Shown here: piece by piece, positions 1-5,610 of the stretch
Layout: each line of letters opens with the position of its first letter
How positions within the stretch are numbered: position 1 is the first letter of the stretch
Assembly (NCBI GenBank): GCA_030447125.1
Contig: JAUJLZ010000142.1
Location: 1-5,752 of the forward strand
Reading direction: 5' to 3'
DNA: 5,752 nt
Source of the DNA: Acidimicrobiales bacterium
GTDB taxonomy: Bacteria; Actinomycetota; Acidimicrobiia; Acidimicrobiales; CADCSY01
Made by a program: the position numbers and the translations under genes
The notes under the pieces: generated by a model
What the model saw: only the letters and a program-made list of their open reading frames with translations
Told to the model about the DNA's origin: nothing
Database searches by the model: none

Positions 1-1088
1 TGGTGATCGTGGTCGTCCGTCGGCCGGGCCAGGAGGTCGGCCAGCTCCTCGATGGCGGCAACGGCGGGCGAGTCGGGGCAGCGGTCGAGCGGGGCCAGCC
101 CGAGACGTTCGGCGCCGGCCACGGCCGGGTCGTTAGGTATGCGCACGGCCGGAGACAGGCCAGGGTGGTCGGCCTCGTCCCGGAAGCGGTTGGCCACGAC
201 AAGGGTGGGGACGTCGGCCACGAGGGGCAGCAACCGGCGGGCGGTCAGGGCCGAGCGCCAGGCCGGCCCCACCACCACGATCACCCGGTCGGCGAAGGCG
301 TGGTACCGCTCGAAGGGCGTGGTGGGCCCCGCTTCGAGATCGCCGACCACGTCCCAGGCCGGGTCGCCGAACCCGAGCAGGATCTCCAGCAGGGCCACGA
401 GGGTGCGCTTGGGCGCGGTCTTGTCGGGGTCGTCGATCTTGCCCAGGGGGAGGAAGCGGACGCCGTCGGGAGCAGCCACGGCGAAGTGGTCGACGGCCTG
501 GGCCGGGCCTAGATCGGACCTCAGCCGCCAGCCGTAGGCGGCGCCCGCGTGTTCCTCCAGTGCCTCGGGGGGCAGGCCGCCCGCCGTCGGGGCCAGACCC
601 AGGCTGAAGGCCAGACCCGGGTTGGTGTCGAGATCGGCGGCCAGCACCTGGTGCCCTCGGCGGGCCAGGACCCGGGACAGGGTGCCCGAGATCATCGACT
701 TGCCGGCGCCACCCTTGCCGATGACGGCCACCCGCACCCCGACCCGGCCTTCAGCGGCAGCGGCAGCACCCGGGTCGGCGTCCGCCAGGGCGTGAGCGGC
801 TTCGTCTCGGAGCTCGCCGATGAAGCGGGCGTGGGCACCAAGCTCGTGTTCCCACCGCTCGGCCAGGCGTCCGCGAGAACGGGACTCCAGGTTGCGAGCG
901 AAGCGCCCGGTCTGACGCTGCACACCCCACCACGCCAGGCACTGGGCGACCTGGTCGTCGGGCATGCGGGACGGGCTCGTCCGGGCGGCGAGGGCCAGGG
1001 CCTCCAGGACGGCCGCTTGGCGGGCCAGCGAATCGAGCAGCCACTCGTCCTTGGGGCTGCGCTCGGCTTTGGTGCGCAGCTCACTCAT
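1..1088 (-). CDS. CooC-like deviant-Walker (MinD/ParA superfamily) ATPase, 3' end outside window
   Basis: Cytosolic P-loop ATPase; 362 codons are visible and the frame is still open at the window edge. Residues 122-131 read VIGKGGAGKS, the deviant Walker A motif of MinD/ParA/NifH/CooC proteins (signature Lys125, P-loop Lys130). ADLDTNPGLAFSLGL (151-165) and DVVGDLEAG (246-254) match the switch and Walker B regions of CooC, where a DxEAG motif is typical; VVANRFRDEAD (297-307) and the IPNDPAV...PAVAAIEEL tail (317-349) also fit CooC. Residues 1-115 are an extra, charged, probably helical region I do not recognise. The CxC pair that binds nickel in CooC is absent: KTAPKR occupies that region, so CO-dehydrogenase maturation is unlikely. 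The ATG at 1088 lies 13 bases after the DedA-like stop, suggesting co-transcription; a GTG at 1094 is an alternative start. Family assignment is good, substrate or partner unknown. Confidence 0.85.
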   Translation of the reverse strand, partial: MSELRTKAERSPKDEWLLDSLARQAAVLEALALAARTSPSRMPDDQVAQCLAWWGVQRQTGRFARNLESRSRGRLAERWEHELGAHARFIGELRDEAAHALADADPGAAAAAEGRVGVRVAVIGKGGAGKSMISGTLSRVLARRGHQVLAADLDTNPGLAFSLGLAPTAGGLPPEALEEHAGAAYGWRLRSDLGPAQAVDHFAVAAPDGVRFLPLGKIDDPDKTAPKRTLVALLEILLGFGDPAWDVVGDLEAGPTTPFERYHAFADRVIVVVGPAWRSALTARRLLPLVADVPTLVVANRFRDEADHPGLSPAVRIPNDPAVAGAERLGLAPLDRCPDSPAVAAIEELADLLARPTDDHDH

Positions 1089-1101
1089 GACCACCCCGAC
1101 C

Positions 1102-1752
1102 CTACCGAGGCTCCGGGTCGGTCGGCAACGGTGGGCGACGGCGGTGGCCACGGCGAGCAACGACGTAGGCGGCGGTGAGGGCGACCGAGACCGTGGTGAG
1201 GACCACGACGTTGTCGGCCACAAAGGCCAAGGTGACGTCGACGGGGCCGGCGAAGACGTCACCGAAGCGACGAAGCAGGAGGATGGTGGCGACGGTGCCG
1301 GCGATGTTGAGCACCAGGAACACCGCCGTACGCATGCGGGACGCGCCAGCGAGCACGCAGACCACCCCGCCCGGAGCGACGGCCACCAAGAGCCAGCCGA
1401 TGCGGTGGAAGTGCCGCTGCACCCACCGCAGGCTCCGGCCCCCTCCGACCTTGGCGTCGACCCACGCAATGGCGTCGTCGCCGTACCAGCGTCCCAACAG
1501 GAACAGGAACGGGTCTTCCAACAACCGTCGCCCCAGGCCGACCACGAGGTAGGGCACGAAGTCGACGCTGGTGGAGGTGAGCACCAGGTGGCGCGTGGTG
1601 GTGTTGAGCGCCAGCAGCACCAGGGGGTGGCTGACCACCAGCGTGGGCGCCAGGGCGTTGCCGATCACCGCCGAGGCCGCCACCACGGCGAGGGGGACGC
1701 TCACCAGGAGCAATCGCCGCCTCCCGGGTCGGTGCGGCTGGCGCTCGTGCAT
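1102..1752 (-). CDS. Divergent DedA/VTT-family membrane protein
   Basis: Integral membrane protein of 216 residues, the usual size for DedA. Hydrophobic stretches lie near residues 13-35, 38-50, 65-87, 119-136, 142-160 and 175-199, with basic ends. DPFLFLLGRWYGDDAIAW (80-97) corresponds to the conserved Gly-Arg-x-x-Gly segment of DedA/SNARE-associated (VTT) proteins, and AGASRMRTAVFLVLNIAGTV (135-154) to the conserved AGxxxM...F...N..G segment. The Arg normally found just before that second segment is not evident: VAPGGVVCV (124-132) has no charged residue. Some DedA proteins act as lipid-carrier or lipid scramblase-like transporters that need conserved charged residues, so this may be a divergent subfamily with another job. 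The ATG at 1752 has no Shine-Dalgarno sequence but a TAGCGT box 8 bases upstream. It is first in a likely two-gene operon with the ATPase. Fairly sure of family, unsure of function. Confidence 0.75.
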   Translation of the reverse strand: MHERQPHRPGRRRLLLVSVPLAVVAASAVIGNALAPTLVVSHPLVLLALNTTTRHLVLTSTSVDFVPYLVVGLGRRLLEDPFLFLLGRWYGDDAIAWVDAKVGGGRSLRWVQRHFHRIGWLLVAVAPGGVVCVLAGASRMRTAVFLVLNIAGTVATILLLRRFGDVFAGPVDVTLAFVADNVVVLTTVSVALTAAYVVARRGHRRRPPLPTDPEPR

Positions 1753-1759
1753 CGGTGGA

Positions 1760-1775
1760 GACGCTAACGAGCGTC
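1760..1775. repeat. Perfect 6-bp inverted repeat in the divergent intergenic region
   Basis: GACGCT, a 4-base AACG centre, then AGCGTC. It covers the candidate -10 box of the DedA-like gene and lies about 35 bases before the start of the opposite gene, so it could be an operator serving either promoter. A second palindrome, CGGTACCG, adjoins it at 1775-1782. In GC-rich DNA such short repeats also arise by chance. Confidence 0.35.
1761..1766 (-). promoter_or_regulatory. Candidate -10 box for the DedA-like gene (leaderless)
   Basis: The minus strand reads TAGCGT, then 8 bases, then the ATG at 1752. It fits the actinobacterial TANNNT -10 pattern, and the spacing would put the transcription start at or beside the start codon. 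A weak -35-like CTGTCG lies 17 bases upstream (1784-1789). No Shine-Dalgarno sequence is present. Confidence 0.5.
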
Positions 1776-1799
1776 GGTACCGTCGACAGCCCGACGAAT

Positions 1800-1805
1800 G
1801 AGGAG
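1800..1805 (+). promoter_or_regulatory. Ribosome binding site deciding a TTG start
   Basis: GAGGAG is followed by a 5-base spacer (CCGCA) and then TTG at 1811. There is an in-frame TGA at 1799-1801, so no start further upstream is possible. The site therefore supports TTG over the next in-frame GTG at 1844, which would cut into the first membrane helix. A TACCGT hexamer at 1778-1783 could be the -10 box of this gene. Confidence 0.7.
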
Positions 1806-1810
1806 CCGCA

Positions 1811-2248
1811 TTGTCCCCCGCGCTCGATCGAACCCTGCGGATCGTGGCCGCCGCACTGATCCTGATCCAGGGCGTGACCCACGTCCAGCGCTGGCTCGAC
1901 GGTTACCGGGTGATCGACGTGGTCGGTCCGCTGTTCATCGTCAACGCCGTCGTCGCCCTCGTCGTGGCCGTGGTCCTGTTGGTGCGAGGAGGCTTGGCCT
2001 CGGGCCTGGCGGGCATCGTGGTGTCGTTCGTCACGCTGGTGGCGTTCGCTCTCAGTCGGCGGGCGACGCTGTTCGGGTTCAGCGAGACGCGTTGGGACAC
2101 CGTGTCCTTCGTCGCCGTGGGTGCCGAGGTGGCGGCCGTGCTCGTCCTGCTCGGATGGGCCGCGCTGGCCACGCGTAGCGGGGGACGCCCCAGGACCGCC
2201 GTCCAGCGCGACCTGCGCCGCCTGGGCCTGGCCGCCCCCCGGCCCTAG
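1811..2248 (+). CDS. Small four-helix membrane protein, function unknown
   Basis: Predicted inner-membrane protein of 145 residues with four hydrophobic segments near residues 8-24, 37-58, 62-81 and 100-120, and a basic C-terminal tail (about 121-145, RSGGRPRTAVQRDLRRLGL) probably in the cytosol. The first loop carries THVQRWLDGYRVID and then VVGPLFIVNAVVALV; a His, an aromatic/DGYR stretch and a GPLFxxNA segment recall a family of uncharacterised actinobacterial membrane proteins, but I cannot name it. No catalytic motif is visible. It starts at TTG with a well-spaced Shine-Dalgarno sequence, unlike its apparently leaderless neighbours. It is divergent from the DedA-like gene and ends 23 bases before the lipoprotein gene, so read-through into that gene is possible. 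Confidence 0.75.
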   Translation: MSPALDRTLRIVAAALILIQGVTHVQRWLDGYRVIDVVGPLFIVNAVVALVVAVVLLVRGGLASGLAGIVVSFVTLVAFALSRRATLFGFSETRWDTVSFVAVGAEVAAVLVLLGWAALATRSGGRPRTAVQRDLRRLGLAAPRP

Positions 2249-2259
2249 CGCCAGCCTCC

Positions 2260-2265
2260 TAGCCT
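2260..2265 (+). promoter_or_regulatory. Candidate -10 box for the repeat lipoprotein gene (leaderless)
   Basis: TAGCCT is followed by 6 bases and the GTG start at 2272. The 23-base gap after the previous stop holds no Shine-Dalgarno sequence. The box and spacing match those before three other genes in this window. Confidence 0.5.
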
Positions 2266-2271
2266 CGGCGC

Positions 2272-4632
2272 GTGCAGCTCCGCCTTCGGCCGGCCCTGGC
2301 CCTCGTCGCCGCGCTGGTCTTCGTCGCCTGCACGAGCGATGCGGGGCCGACTGAGACCTCGGCCGCCGACGCACCACTGCGGGCCACGACCACGACCGCA
2401 CCCCCGCCTCCGTCCCTGCAGCGAGTTGCGGTCGAGCGCAGCGTCCTGGCCGGTCCGGGCGACCAGCGCATGGTGGCGGTGGCCGCCGGGGTGGCCCCGG
2501 CCCTCGGGCTCCGCCTGGTCGCCGTAGGTGTCGCCGACGGCCGCCCCGCGGCGTGGTCGTCTGGTGACGGAAGGGCCTGGGAGCAGGCCCCGTCGTCCGT
2601 CGAGCAGTTCGGCGAGGACGCTTCGCTCGCCGACGTCGCCGGCGATCCCCTTGGCCGCGGATGGGTGGCGGTGGGCGCCGTGGGGGACCGGGCGGCGGCA
2701 TGGGCATCACTCGACGGGCTGAGATGGGAGCGGGCCGAGGTCGACGAGGGGCCGGCCATGACCACCGTCGGCGCCACCCGCCTCGGGCTGATCGCCTTCG
2801 GGACCGGAGCGACAGGTGACCCGGGGCGCGACGGTGGCGAGGAGACGGTCGCCTGGCAGTCGTACTCGGGCCGGCAGTGGGTGCGGGCCTTCGACGACCC
2901 CGAGCTCTTCGCCCGCCCCGGTGCCGAGCGGGTGGTGGCCGTGGTCGACACCGGCACCGAGATCGAGGCCGTGGTCGAACGCCAGCCTGGGGGGTCAGAG
3001 GTGTGGCGATCCACCGACGGGCTCTTCTGGTCGCCGACGGCTCCGCCGGGCACCGAGCTGCTCCCGGCGGAGGGCACCCCCGGCGCCGGCGCGGCCGTGG
3101 CCCTGGGCTCGACGTTGGTGGTGGTGGGTACCGACGCCAAAGCTGACGGGACCGACGCCTCCCTGTGGTTGTCGGCGGGTGCTCCGACCCTCAGCCAGGC
3201 TGCTCACGACGAAGGGGTCCTCGGCGGGGACGGGAGCCAAGCCATGGCTGCGGTCACCCGTGATGGGGACCAGTTGGTGGTGGTGGGCACCGAGACCGGT
3301 GACGAGGGGGACGTCGACGCCGTGGTGTGGTCGTCGTCGGTCGGCTCTCCTCTGCAGCGAGCCGACGACGACGGGCTGAGCGTTCCCGGCGACCAGCACG
3401 TGGTCGATGTCGCGGTCCTCGCCTCGACGCCGGTGGCCGTGGGTTGGGAGGGATCGCCCGAGGGCGACGACGCCGCCGTCTGGGTCGTCGAGTCGGTCGA
3501 GGCCGACGAGGCCTCCGGGCCCTCGGGGCCGTCCGGGCCAGCCCTGGATTGGCAGCGGGTGGCACCTGGCCAGTCCTGGTCGGGACCGGGGGAGCAGCGC
3601 ATGGATGCCGTGGCCGTGTCCGAGCGGGGCTTCGTGGCGGTGGGGTCGGTGGACGGGAACGAGGGAGCCGACGGGGCTCTGTGGCGATCGAGCGACGGTC
3701 AGGAGTGGACTCCGGCCTCTGGCGGGGGTGCCGTCTTTGCCGGACCAGGTGACCAACGCCTGGCCGACGTTGCGGCCGGCCCCGCCGGGTCGGTGGCGGT
3801 GGGGACCGACGGTGGGTCGGCGGCGGTGTGGGCCTCGCCCGACGGCGAGGCGTGGCAGCGGGTGGGCCACGACGAGGGCGTGTTCGGCGGGCCCGGCGAC
3901 CAGCGCATGGACGCGGTGGTGGCACTGGACGACGGAGGGTGGATGGCCGTGGGCAGCGATACGGGGCCCGGGAACCGCGACGGCGCGATCTGGCGGTCGC
4001 CCGATGGCCTCACCTGGAGCCGGATCAGCGACGAGGCGGCCCTCGGCGGACCAGGCGATCAGCGGCTCACCGACGCCGTGCTGGGACAACAGGGTCTGGT
4101 GGCGGTGGGCGTCGACGGGGAGAGGGCGTCGGCGTGGACGTCGGCCGACGGGTCGGCGTGGTCTCGCGTCGAGGTGGGGAACGGGCAGCTGGCGGGCGTA
4201 GCCGTGGGCCGCGACGGCGTGCTCGTGGCCGTGGGCTCCTCGAACGGCGAGGGGCTCGACGCCGCCGTGTGGCGCTCGGCGGACGCCAGGCAATGGTCCG
4301 GTGCCGGTGGAGACGAGCTGGGCGGGCCGCTCGACCAGGAGCTGGCGGCGGTGACCCAGGGCGATGACCTCATGGTCGTGGTGGGTCGTACCAACCGGGG
4401 AGGGGGTGACGACGCCGCCGCCTGGGCCTCCGAGGACGGCGGCGTGACCTGGACCCGCTCGAGCCACGCCGAGCACGTCTTCGGAGGTGATCAGGCCCAG
4501 GCCATGCTCGACGTCGCCGTCTGGGAGGGCCTGGTGGTGGCCGTGGGCACCAGCGGCTCGACACCCGAAGCCCGAGATGGGGCGGTGTGGATCACCGAAC
4601 TGGCCGGGGGCGGGGCGCGGGCTGCCCTCTGA
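2272..4632 (+). CDS. Predicted lipoprotein with 14 Asp-box-like repeats, probable double beta-propeller
   Basis: Protein of 786 residues, exported and probably lipid-anchored. Residues 1-20 form a signal peptide (Arg4 and Arg6, hydrophobic 8-19) ending in a lipobox-like FVAC with Cys20; Phe at -3 is not ideal. A Thr/Pro-rich spacer (21-50) follows. The rest is about 14 units of roughly 45-50 residues with the pattern GPGDQRM-x-AV, VAVG, then A-x-W-x-S-x-DG-x-x-W. Asp-box-type turns are clear at residues 97-103, 146-152, 247-253, 473-479, 522-528, 576-582, 624-630 and 720-727. Units 1-7 (about 52-407) and 8-14 (about 428-775) are separated by EADEASGPSGPSGPALD (410-426), fitting two seven-bladed propellers. 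There is no sialidase Arg triad or other active site I can point to; binding or scaffolding is an inference. GTG at 2272 is chosen because the signal peptide begins there. Confidence 0.8.
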   Translation: MQLRLRPALALVAALVFVACTSDAGPTETSAADAPLRATTTTAPPPPSLQRVAVERSVLAGPGDQRMVAVAAGVAPALGLRLVAVGVADGRPAAWSSGDGRAWEQAPSSVEQFGEDASLADVAGDPLGRGWVAVGAVGDRAAAWASLDGLRWERAEVDEGPAMTTVGATRLGLIAFGTGATGDPGRDGGEETVAWQSYSGRQWVRAFDDPELFARPGAERVVAVVDTGTEIEAVVERQPGGSEVWRSTDGLFWSPTAPPGTELLPAEGTPGAGAAVALGSTLVVVGTDAKADGTDASLWLSAGAPTLSQAAHDEGVLGGDGSQAMAAVTRDGDQLVVVGTETGDEGDVDAVVWSSSVGSPLQRADDDGLSVPGDQHVVDVAVLASTPVAVGWEGSPEGDDAAVWVVESVEADEASGPSGPSGPALDWQRVAPGQSWSGPGEQRMDAVAVSERGFVAVGSVDGNEGADGALWRSSDGQEWTPASGGGAVFAGPGDQRLADVAAGPAGSVAVGTDGGSAAVWASPDGEAWQRVGHDEGVFGGPGDQRMDAVVALDDGGWMAVGSDTGPGNRDGAIWRSPDGLTWSRISDEAALGGPGDQRLTDAVLGQQGLVAVGVDGERASAWTSADGSAWSRVEVGNGQLAGVAVGRDGVLVAVGSSNGEGLDAAVWRSADARQWSGAGGDELGGPLDQELAAVTQGDDLMVVVGRTNRGGGDDAAAWASEDGGVTWTRSSHAEHVFGGDQAQAMLDVAVWEGLVVAVGTSGSTPEARDGAVWITELAGGGARAAL
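2452..4596 (+). repeat. Tandem coding repeats, 14 diverged units
   Basis: The unit hallmark GPGDQRM or a close variant recurs at residues 61, 438, 491, 540 and 593, with more diverged forms at 214, 318, 371, 685 and 738. Units 8-11 are the most alike. The DNA of these copies differs at many third positions (GGTCCGGGCGAC, GGACCAGGTGAC, GGACCAGGCGAT for GPGD), so the repeats are old and conserved at the protein level rather than recent duplications. Confidence 0.8.
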
Positions 4633-4642
4633 AGCCGGCCGC

Positions 4643-4678
4643 ACGACCCCTCTCACCCCTTGAGGGCAGAGGGGTCGT
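4643..4678 (+). terminator. Intrinsic-type hairpin after the lipoprotein gene
   Basis: ACGACCCCTCT (4643-4653) pairs perfectly with AGAGGGGTCGT (4668-4678) across a 14-base loop, starting 10 bases after the TGA. Only a weak pyrimidine run follows (CGTCCTC), as is common for terminators in high-GC actinobacteria. It separates the lipoprotein gene from the hemD-type gene, which has its own promoter candidate 9 bases downstream of the hairpin. Confidence 0.75.
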
Positions 4679-4687
4679 CGTCCTCGG

Positions 4688-4693
4688 TAGCGT
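4688..4693 (+). promoter_or_regulatory. Candidate -10 box for the uroporphyrinogen-III synthase gene (leaderless)
   Basis: TAGCGT, then 7 bases, then ATG at 4701. There is no Shine-Dalgarno sequence, and the preceding terminator implies that a new promoter is needed here. Confidence 0.55.
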
Positions 4694-4700
4694 GGACACG

Positions 4701-5555
4701 ATGATGGAGACGGCGAAGGCTCCCCTCGCCGGCAGGTGCATCGGCATCACCGCCGGCCGGAAGGGGGCGGAGCAGGCCGACCTGTTCCGCCGCCGGGGGG
4801 CCGACGTGGTCCACGGGCCCACCATGGTCACCGTCGACCTGTCGGCCGAGGAAACCCTCCGGGCGGCCACCACCTCAGTGGTGGCCGATCCGCCCGGCTA
4901 CGTCGTGGTGACCACGGGGATGGGTCTTCGCCTGTGGTTGGAGGCGGCTCGAGGTTGGGGGGCCGGCGACGAGCTGGTGGCCGCCTTGGCCCAAGGCGCC
5001 GTCCTGGCCCGGGGGGCCAAGGCGGCTTCGGCGGTGCGCCGGGCCGGCCTGGAGGTGGCGTGGCGGGCGCCGGGAGAGACCATGGACGAGGTGGTCGACC
5101 ACGTCGAGGCCGCCGTGGCGGGGTCGACCCGCCGGCCACGGATCGCCCTGCAGCTGTTCGAACCCGGGGACCACCCGTCGACCGATGCCTTGCGGGCGCT
5201 GGCCGCTGAGCTGGTGGAGGTACCGGTCTACCGCTGGCGCCTGCCCGACGACCTCGGACCGGCCATGGCCTTGATCGACGCCACCATCGCCCAGCGGATC
5301 GATGCCGTGACCTTCACCAGCCAGCCGGCGGTCCGCCACCTCGTGCGCATCGCCGCCGACGCCGGTCGGGCGGGCGAGCTCCTCGCCGCCCTGAACGGGC
5401 CGGTGCTGGCCGCCTGCATCGGCCCCGTCTGCGCGGCGGCGGCGATCGAGGTGGGCATCGAGCACCCGGTGTGGCCCGAGCCTCCTCGGCTGCCGGCCAT
5501 GGCCCGCCAGGTCACCGAGCACCTGGGCCAGGCCCCAACCGGGGCGTCGCGGTGA
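4701..5555 (+). CDS. hemD: Uroporphyrinogen-III synthase
   Basis: Cytosolic enzyme that closes hydroxymethylbilane to uroporphyrinogen III with inversion of ring D, the branch point to heme, siroheme and cobalamin. The 284 residues match the family length for a single-domain enzyme. Family features in order: GITAGRKGAEQADLFRRRGA (15-34) with the following P40; YVVVTTGMGLRLWLE (67-81); AVLARGAKAASAVRRAGL (100-117); LQLFEPGDHPSTDALRALAAEL (150-171); VYRWRLP (176-182); DAVTFTSQPAVRHLV (201-215); and LAACIGPVCAAAAIEVGI (236-253). Some actinobacterial homologues carry a C-terminal winged-helix domain; this one stops before any such domain. ATG 4701 is chosen over upstream in-frame codons because those would run through the terminator and overlap the lipoprotein gene. 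It lies 55 bases before the siroheme-dependent reductase gene, suggesting a role in siroheme supply; it could equally be the cell's only HemD. Confidence 0.88.
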   Translation: MMETAKAPLAGRCIGITAGRKGAEQADLFRRRGADVVHGPTMVTVDLSAEETLRAATTSVVADPPGYVVVTTGMGLRLWLEAARGWGAGDELVAALAQGAVLARGAKAASAVRRAGLEVAWRAPGETMDEVVDHVEAAVAGSTRRPRIALQLFEPGDHPSTDALRALAAELVEVPVYRWRLPDDLGPAMALIDATIAQRIDAVTFTSQPAVRHLVRIAADAGRAGELLAALNGPVLAACIGPVCAAAAIEVGIEHPVWPEPPRLPAMARQVTEHLGQAPTGASR

Positions 5556-5570
5556 CCGGCGATTCTTGAG

Positions 5571-5595
5571 AAAGCTGATTGGATTGGTCAACTAT
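5571..5595. promoter_or_regulatory. Candidate Rrf2/IscR-type operator before the reductase gene
   Basis: This AT-rich 25-bp stretch stands out in GC-rich DNA. The minus strand begins ATAGTTGAC (5595-5587) and its second half contains ATCAGC (5579-5574). Aligned by eye with the type 1 IscR consensus as I remember it, ATA-S-YYGACT-RWWWY-AGTC-RRS-TAT, 21 of 25 positions agree. Self-symmetry is moderate, 6 of 12 base pairs. It ends 3 bases before the -10 box, a place where binding would block RNA polymerase. The regulator is not in the window; an Rrf2-family cysteine or Fe-S sensor is the inference. Confidence 0.45.
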
Positions 5596-5598
5596 TGG

Positions 5599-5604
5599 TA
5601 GCAT
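5599..5604 (+). promoter_or_regulatory. Candidate -10 box for the nitrite/sulfite reductase gene (leaderless)
   Basis: TAGCAT is followed by 6 bases and the GTG start at 5611. A weak -35-like CTGATT lies 18 bases upstream (5575-5580), inside the candidate operator. An ATG at 5603 hits a stop after five codons and is not the start. Confidence 0.55.
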
Positions 5605-5610
5605 GACGGG

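Noticed and set aside
1099..1104. TAGGGT on the minus strand before the ATPase gene as a fifth leaderless box
   Set aside because: The spacing is off (4 bases to GTG 1094, 10 to ATG 1088), and TAG there is also the stop codon of the DedA-like gene; operon transcription explains expression.
1798..2178. ATG-started frame overlapping the small membrane protein gene
   Set aside because: Its product is Arg/Gly-rich with no recognisable feature, while the TTG frame gives four clean membrane segments and has the ribosome binding site.
2224..2245. GGGCC...GGCCC inverted repeat at the end of the small membrane protein gene as a terminator
   Set aside because: It is only 5 bp, lies inside the coding sequence and has no T run; such repeats are common at this GC content.
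2995..4656. Long open frame on the minus strand opposite the lipoprotein gene, and similar long frames at 1259-2710 (minus) and 3-512 (plus)
   Set aside because: They are His/Arg/Pro/Gly-rich, show no family motifs and lie wholly across genes with clear signal, membrane or catalytic features. Such frames are expected in GC-rich DNA, where stop codons are rare.
4587..4700. In-frame upstream extension of the uroporphyrinogen-III synthase gene to 4587
   Set aside because: It would overlap the lipoprotein gene and translate through the hairpin terminator; the family sequence begins only after 4701, which has a promoter box at the right distance.
5578..5598. Three ATTGG direct repeats, two spaced 11 bp apart (5583 and 5594)
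   Set aside because: They are largely contained in the Rrf2-type palindrome and its edge, so I do not count them as a separate regulatory array.
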